A program made the position numbers and the translations under genes. A model generated the notes under the pieces. That model ran no database searches and was not told the DNA's origin. It saw only the letters and a list, made by a program, of their open reading frames with translations. Source: Roseospira goensis (GTDB lineage: Bacteria; Pseudomonadota; Alphaproteobacteria; Rhodospirillales; Rhodospirillaceae). Taken from it: a DNA stretch of 64,000 nucleotides. Of this stretch, positions 59,780-64,000 are shown in pieces. Every line of letters starts with the position of its first letter. Position 1 is the stretch's first letter. The stretch lies in the NCBI RefSeq assembly GCF_014197795.1, contig NZ_JACIGI010000017.1, positions 29,487 to 93,486 of the forward strand, in the 5' to 3' direction.

Positions 59780-61012
59780 ATGGACCTGCCCGTCTCCCCG
59801 CTCGCCCCCGCCGCCCGTGTCGCGCCCGTTCCGGTGCCCGGCGTGCGCCTCGCCACCCGGGCCTGCGGCGTGCGTTACGCCGCGCGCACCGATGTGCTGT
59901 TGGCGCTGTTCGACCCCGGCACCACCGTGGCCGGGGTGCTGACCCGCTCCGCCACACGCTCGGCGCCGGTCGAGTGGTGCGCGCGCGGGCTCGCGGGGGG
60001 CCGCGCCCGGGCCCTGGTGGTGAACGCCGGCAATGCGAACGCCTTCACCGGCCGGCGCGGCATCGCCTCGGTCGAGGCGGTTACCTGCGCGGCGGCCGCC
60101 GTGGCCGGCTGCGCGCCCGACGCGGTCTTCATCGCCTCGACCGGGACCATCGGCGAGTTCCTGCCCGACGCGCGCATCACCGGCCCGCTGCCCGAGATGG
60201 CCGCCGCCGCCCGTCCCGACGCCTGGGGCGAGGCGGCGCAGGCGATCATGACCACCGACACCTTTCCCAAGACGGCGACCCGGGCGAGCCGCATCGGCGA
60301 CGTGCCGGTCACCCTGTCGGGCATCGCCAAGGGCTCCGGCATGATCGCCCCCGACATGGCGACCATGCTGGCCTTCGTCGCCACCGACGCGGCGCTGCCG
60401 CCGGCGGTGCTGCGGGCGCTGCTGGGTCCGGCCGCCGACGCCTCGTTCAACAGCATCACGGTGGACGGCGACACCTCGACCTCGGACACCCTGCTGCTGT
60501 TCGCCACCGGTCAGGCCGACCACGCACCGGTGACCGACCCTGACGACCCGGCGCTGGCGGCGTTCCGGGCGGACCTGAACGCCCTGCTGCTGGACCTGGC
60601 CCACCAGGTGGTGCGCGACGGCGAGGGCGCGACCCGCTTCGTCGAGATCCGGGTCTCCGGGGCCGCCGACGCCGGCGCCGCGCGGCGCATCGGGCTCGCC
60701 ATCGGCAACTCGCCCCTGGTCAAGACCGCCATCGCCGGCGCGGATGCCAACTGGGGCCGCATCGTCATGGCGGTCGGCAAGGCCGGCGAGCGGGCCGACC
60801 GCGACCGCCTCGCCATCCGCATCGGCGGTGTGCCGGTGTGCGCGGACGGGCTGGCGGTGCCGGACTACGATGAGGCGCCGGTCGCGGCGCACATGCAGGG
60901 GCGCGAAATCCTGATCGAGGTGGACGTGGGTATCGGCGACGGCCGCGCCACCGTCTGGACCTGCGACCTCACCCACGGCTATATCGACATCAATGCCGAC
61001 TATCGAAGCTGA
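59780..61012 (+). CDS. argJ: Bifunctional ornithine acetyltransferase / N-acetylglutamate synthase
   Basis: A 410-residue ArgJ: VVNAGNANAFTG, FIASTGTIGEFLP, the self-cleavage region KGSGMIAPDMATMLAF (new N-terminal Thr in MATML), DGDTSTSDT and GADANWGRIVMAVG. It recycles the acetyl group in arginine synthesis, and classes that also use acetyl-CoA perform the first step. ATG 59780 was chosen over an upstream frame start without homology. The next gene overlaps its end by 20 bp. Confidence 0.95.
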   Translation: MDLPVSPLAPAARVAPVPVPGVRLATRACGVRYAARTDVLLALFDPGTTVAGVLTRSATRSAPVEWCARGLAGGRARALVVNAGNANAFTGRRGIASVEAVTCAAAAVAGCAPDAVFIASTGTIGEFLPDARITGPLPEMAAAARPDAWGEAAQAIMTTDTFPKTATRASRIGDVPVTLSGIAKGSGMIAPDMATMLAFVATDAALPPAVLRALLGPAADASFNSITVDGDTSTSDTLLLFATGQADHAPVTDPDDPALAAFRADLNALLLDLAHQVVRDGEGATRFVEIRVSGAADAGAARRIGLAIGNSPLVKTAIAGADANWGRIVMAVGKAGERADRDRLAIRIGGVPVCADGLAVPDYDEAPVAAHMQGREILIEVDVGIGDGRATVWTCDLTHGYIDINADYRS

Positions 61013-62048
61013 CAGGGACGACGCGGACCGCCCGGCGGCGGCGGCCGGGCCGGCGATGCCGGGGCGCCTGCGCGTGGGCGGCTGTGACGCCGCCCTGCCG
61101 CTGGTGACCGATCGCCTCGTCCTGCGCCCCCCCACCGCCGACGACATCGCGCCGGTGGTGGCGATGGCCGGGGTCTGGGATGTCGCCCGCTGCACCGCCA
61201 AGATCCCGCATCCGCTCACCGAACAGGACGTGGCGGCATGGTTCGCGCGCGGCGCCCAGGACCTGGCCGGGGGCGCGGCCGTGGTGCTGCTGGTGACCGA
61301 GCGCGCGGGCGGGGCCGTGATCGGCGCGGTCGACATGAACTGGCGCGAGACCTGGCCGGCGGCGGAGATCGGCTACTGGATCGGGCAGCCCCTTCAGGGC
61401 CGGGGCTACGCCACCGAAGCGGTGCGGGCGCTGCTCGGCCTGGCCTTCGACACCCTGGACCTGGCCGAGGTGTTCGCCAGCGCCGAGGCCTGGAACGCGC
61501 CCTCGCTGCGGGTGATGGAAAAGGCCGGCCTGCGTCCCGACGGCCAGACCCTGACGGTGCCGGCGCCGGCCCGCGGCACCACCTGGCAGCACGACCGCCA
61601 GTCCATCACCCGCTCGCGCTGGTCGCAACGACGCGCCGAGGCCGCCCGCATCGTGCTGGTGGTCGCCGCCGCGCTGGTGGACCGCGACGGCCGGGTGCTG
61701 CTGACGCGGCGTCCCCCGGGCAAGCCGATGGCCGGACTGTGGGAGTTCCCCGGCGGCAAGGTTCACGACGGCGAGAGTCCCGAGCGGGCGCTGATCCGCG
61801 AACTGCACGAGGAACTCGGTATCGACGTTCGCCACGCCTGTCTGGCGCCCCTGACCTTCGCCTCGCATGCCTACCCGGACTTCCACCTGCTGATGCCGCT
61901 GTTCGTGCTGCGGACCTGGCACGGCCGCCTCACCCCGCGCGAGGGCCAGGAGGTTGCCTGGGTGCGGGCCGCCCGACTGCGCGATTACCCCATGCCGCCG
62001 GCCGATCCACCGTTGATCCCGGCGCTCCAGGACCTGTTGCTGGGATAG
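60993..62048 (+). CDS. GNAT acetyltransferase fused to MutT-type Nudix hydrolase
   Basis: A 351-residue fusion. Residues 35-200 are a GNAT domain of the RimJ type (DRLVLRPPTADD, IGYWIGQPLQGRGYATEA, NAPSLRVMEKAGL). Residues 215-351 are a MutT-like Nudix domain with GLWEFPGGKVHDGESPERAL-IRELHEELG, complete as a box, which cleanses 8-oxo-dGTP. The two are separate neighbouring genes in many relatives. The ATG at 60993 overlaps argJ by 20 bp, and the next gene follows 7 bp later. Confidence 0.88.
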   Translation: MPTIEADRDDADRPAAAAGPAMPGRLRVGGCDAALPLVTDRLVLRPPTADDIAPVVAMAGVWDVARCTAKIPHPLTEQDVAAWFARGAQDLAGGAAVVLLVTERAGGAVIGAVDMNWRETWPAAEIGYWIGQPLQGRGYATEAVRALLGLAFDTLDLAEVFASAEAWNAPSLRVMEKAGLRPDGQTLTVPAPARGTTWQHDRQSITRSRWSQRRAEAARIVLVVAAALVDRDGRVLLTRRPPGKPMAGLWEFPGGKVHDGESPERALIRELHEELGIDVRHACLAPLTFASHAYPDFHLLMPLFVLRTWHGRLTPREGQEVAWVRAARLRDYPMPPADPPLIPALQDLLLG

Positions 62049-62055
62049 GCCGCCG

Positions 62056-62829
62056 ATGACGTCGCTCGCGTCTCCCGAGTCCACGCCCACCGCCGCCCTG
62101 GTCATCATCGGCAACGAGATCCTGTCGGGCCGAACCCAGGACAGCAATGCCCAGGTGCTGGCCCAGCGGCTCGGGGCGCTGGGCATTCCCTTGCGCGAGA
62201 TCCGGGTGGTGCCGGACGATCAGGCTGCGATCGTCGCCGCGGTCAACACCCTGCGGGCACGCGAGACCTACGTCTTCACCACCGGCGGCATCGGCCCGAC
62301 TCACGACGACATCACCGCCGCCAGCATCGCCGCCGCCTTCGACCGGCCGCTGATCCGTCACCCGGAGGCGGTCCGGATCATGACCGCGCACTACGGTGAT
62401 GCCCTCAACGGCGCCCGCCTGAAGATGGCCGAGACCCCGGAGGGGGCGACGCTGATCGACAACCCGGTCAGCGCCGCCCCGGGGTTCCGGGTCGAGAACG
62501 TGTTCGTGCTGGCGGGCGTGCCGGCGATCATGCGCGCCATGTTCGAGAGCCTGGCATCGGACCTGACCGGCGGGCCGCCGATCCTGTCGCGGGCCGTCAC
62601 GGCGGCGGTGCGGGAGGGCCAGGTGGCCGCCTCCCTGGCGGCCATCCAGGCGCGCTGGCCGCAGGTCGACATCGGCAGTTATCCCTGGGCCCGCGGCGGC
62701 GCGCTGGGCACCACGCTGGTGGCCCGCGGCACCGACCGGGCGGTGCTGGAGGCCGTGGTCACCGATCTGGTGGCGATGATCGAGGACCTGGGCTACGCCG
62801 CGACCATCCTCGAGTCGGGCGCCGCCTGA
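62056..62829 (+). CDS. CinA/MoaB-type molybdopterin-binding domain protein
   Basis: A 257-residue protein containing the MoCF_biosynth domain: ALVIIGNEILSGRTQDSNA, VFTTGGIGPTHDDITAASI and FVLAGVPAIMRAMFE. It equals the N-terminal half of CinA and lacks the C-terminal deamidase domain. Possible roles are ADP-ribose pyrophosphatase-like activity or cofactor metabolism. It is the last gene of argJ-fusion-cinA. Confidence 0.88.
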   Translation: MTSLASPESTPTAALVIIGNEILSGRTQDSNAQVLAQRLGALGIPLREIRVVPDDQAAIVAAVNTLRARETYVFTTGGIGPTHDDITAASIAAAFDRPLIRHPEAVRIMTAHYGDALNGARLKMAETPEGATLIDNPVSAAPGFRVENVFVLAGVPAIMRAMFESLASDLTGGPPILSRAVTAAVREGQVAASLAAIQARWPQVDIGSYPWARGGALGTTLVARGTDRAVLEAVVTDLVAMIEDLGYAATILESGAA

Positions 62830-63057
62830 GGGACCGGCCGGACGCGACCCGGATCCAGATCAATGCGGCCGGGTGATCGGCCGGCCCAGGCTGGCGCGTA
62901 CCCTTCACCGGCTGCCGGATGACGCGACATCCGATATCGTCGACCGGCACGACCGGACCGGCGCCGCGACCCGACGGATGGCCCCTGATGGCCCCTGTCC
63001 CGACGCGTCAGACCGGGGGGCGACGGCTCTACGGATCCACCAGCGGAGTGTCCCGCC

Positions 63058-63306
63058 ATGGCCCTGTCCAAGCCCGAGCGCGAGGCCATCGTCTTCATGG
63101 CCAAGCATGTGACCTACGGCTTCGCGGGGGCGTTGACCTTCGGCGTTGGCATCCTGGCCCTCGACATCGGCGGCATCGGCACGCTGGCGTTGGGATCCGA
63201 GCAGTGGCCGATCAACCTGCTGATGCTGTTCGGGGGTCTGTTCGTGACCTTCAGCAGCGTCGCCATCGGCGTCGGGGTGATGGGCCTGGCCGAGGACAAG
63301 TACTGA
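63058..63306 (+). CDS. Small two-helix membrane protein
   Basis: An 82-residue protein with a short charged start (MALSKPEREAIVFMAKHV) and two membrane helices (about 17-37 and 50-76) joined by a GSEQWPIN loop. GGAG precedes ATG 63058. No family assigned. The gap upstream (62830-63057) has no gene. Confidence 0.7.
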   Translation: MALSKPEREAIVFMAKHVTYGFAGALTFGVGILALDIGGIGTLALGSEQWPINLLMLFGGLFVTFSSVAIGVGVMGLAEDKY

Positions 63307-63325
63307 CGGGCGGGGGCGCGCGCCG

Positions 63326-63619
63326 TCAGCCCTTGGTCTTCTTCGGCGAGATCATGACCATGAAGGGGATTTCGCCGCCCCTGACCCGCAGCGCGCCCAT
63401 GGCCGTGACCACCTTGTGGTCGCGGTTCTTGAACGCCGAGAAGATCTCGTAGCCGACATCCTCCTTCGGCAACTCGATGTGGTCGACGTAGTCCATGAAC
63501 TTGGCGATCAGTTCCATGCGCGGCCGGTCGAACAGGCCTTCATCCGCTTCGAACTCGTAGCTGGCGTCGGGTCCCTCGGCGGCGTCGATCATCTGCGCCA
63601 CGTAGGTGATGTTGGCCAT
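63326..63619 (-). CDS. Conserved hypothetical protein
   Basis: A 97-residue acidic soluble protein: MANITYVAQMIDAA, LFDRPRMELIAKFMDYVDHIE, VGYEIFSAFKNRDHKVVTAMG and FMVMISPKK are its most ordered parts. GGGAGGG upstream suits ATG 63619 better than the GTG four codons before it. Function unknown; it converges with the small membrane protein. Confidence 0.7.
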   Translation of the reverse strand: MANITYVAQMIDAAEGPDASYEFEADEGLFDRPRMELIAKFMDYVDHIELPKEDVGYEIFSAFKNRDHKVVTAMGALRVRGGEIPFMVMISPKKTKG

Positions 63620-63858
63620 GGCGGGCGGCACCCTCCCGGTTGCGGACTCCGGGGCGCGGACTCCGGGGTGTGGATTCCGGGCGGGCCCCGCCCACCCGAC
63701 GGGGGGCGCCCGCGCGGCGCTTCGAACACCCTAGAACATGGCGGGCCGGCCCTCCAACAGGGATCGCCGCCGCCCCGGCCGGAATTCACGGAATCGACAT
63801 GGGGATCGGCCGGGACTCGGTGCCGCGGCCCGCTCGCCCCGCGCCGCTCACGGCCGAT

Positions 63859-63898
63859 TGCGACACACCGGACGCGCGGCGCGATGTCGGTGTGCCGA
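63859..63898. terminator. Hairpin next to transposase 3' end
   Basis: CGACACACCG and CGGTGTGCCG form a nearly perfect stem around a 20-base GC-rich loop, just beyond the stop of the minus-strand transposase at the edge. It may end that transcript or belong to the IS terminus. The stretch 63620-63858 has no gene; it contains a short tandem GCGGACTCCGGGG-type repeat at about 63643-63679. Confidence 0.4.
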
Positions 63899-63911
63899 AA
63901 TAATCGGTTCA

Positions 63912-64000
63912 TCACGGAATTCCGGGGAAGGCGGCGCGGATCTTGAGGAAGAAGTAGGCGTCATCGCGGAAGCCGTAGGCCATCCGCTTGATGACCTTGA
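63912..64000 (-). CDS. Transposase C-terminus (partial, ISL3-like)
   Basis: Read on the minus strand from the right edge, the frame gives KVIKRMAYGFRDDAYFF, then LKIRAAFPGIP and a TGA at 63912-63914. The KVIKRMAYGFR ending is typical of ISL3-type transposases. Only the last 29 codons are visible, so whether the gene is intact cannot be judged. Confidence 0.65.
   Translation of the reverse strand, partial: KVIKRMAYGFRDDAYFFLKIRAAFPGIP

Noticed and set aside
1-64000. CRISPR array or restriction/anti-phage defence system
   Set aside because: No regularly spaced direct repeats and no cas, restriction, abortive-infection or retron-type genes were recognised. The DUF5677/AbiV-like pattern at 10523-11209 is too weak to call defence.

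Overview
The window is very GC-rich, compactly coded DNA from what looks like an alphaproteobacterium, most likely a Rhodospirillales-type free-living species. The evidence is a full-length CtrA cell-cycle regulator, an adjacent flagellar export ATPase (FliI), a class I PHB synthase, paired periplasmic M16 peptidases, a BciB-like ferredoxin-dependent reductase (seen in phototrophs and their relatives) and the argJ/GNAT/MutT and secA/parvulin neighbourhoods. No plasmid or phage replication genes are visible, so it reads as chromosome with a few scars of past insertions.

Left part (1-12.3 kb): a truncated membrane protein, a nucleoside transporter, a catalytic plus non-catalytic M16 peptidase pair, a small putative DNA-binding protein, an AhpD-like protein, and an arsenic cassette. 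The cassette consists of an ArsR-ArsC fusion, a 26-codon relic of the arsenic-linked GAPDH gene, and ArsJ. Next come tRNA-Gln, the C-terminal stump of a tyrosine recombinase and an internally deleted ISAs1-family element with both ends preserved, marking an eroded integration site. M32 carboxypeptidase, a hypothetical protein and a MoxR ATPase follow.

Metabolic core (12.3-33.1 kb): an alanine/glycine-type symporter; a one-carbon cluster (DmdA/GcvT-like THF-dependent demethylase, MTHFR-like reductase, formate-THF ligase) facing a betI-betB-betA-choX operon. Together these could oxidise choline to betaine and strip methyl groups through folate. Then fliI/ctrA in divergent orientation, and a minus-strand trehalose cluster in two runs (pgmB-otsB-GH65 phosphorylase, then otsA-glk), which contains every enzyme of a closed trehalose synthesis and phosphorolysis loop.

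Right part (33-64 kb): an OmpA-type lipoprotein, PhaC, small secreted and hypothetical proteins, a BciB-like reductase, a two-repeat exported protein, a DUF72 protein, a PelA-like deacetylase, class I aldolase, a cytochrome b561, a PKMT-type methyltransferase, thioredoxin, a lactate-utilisation lutA-lutB-(membrane gene)-lutC run continuing into smr and an XRE regulator, a histidine kinase, tRNA-Leu, Nudix, a YjfB-like protein, SecA, parvulin, ArgJ, a GNAT-MutT fusion and a CinA/MoaB protein. A transposase C-terminus runs off the right edge.

Two families of small palindromic repeats lie between genes (about 12.26, 23.70, 23.77 and 28.8 kb) and share sequence with each other. All functional calls rest on reading motifs and gene context; no database search was run.
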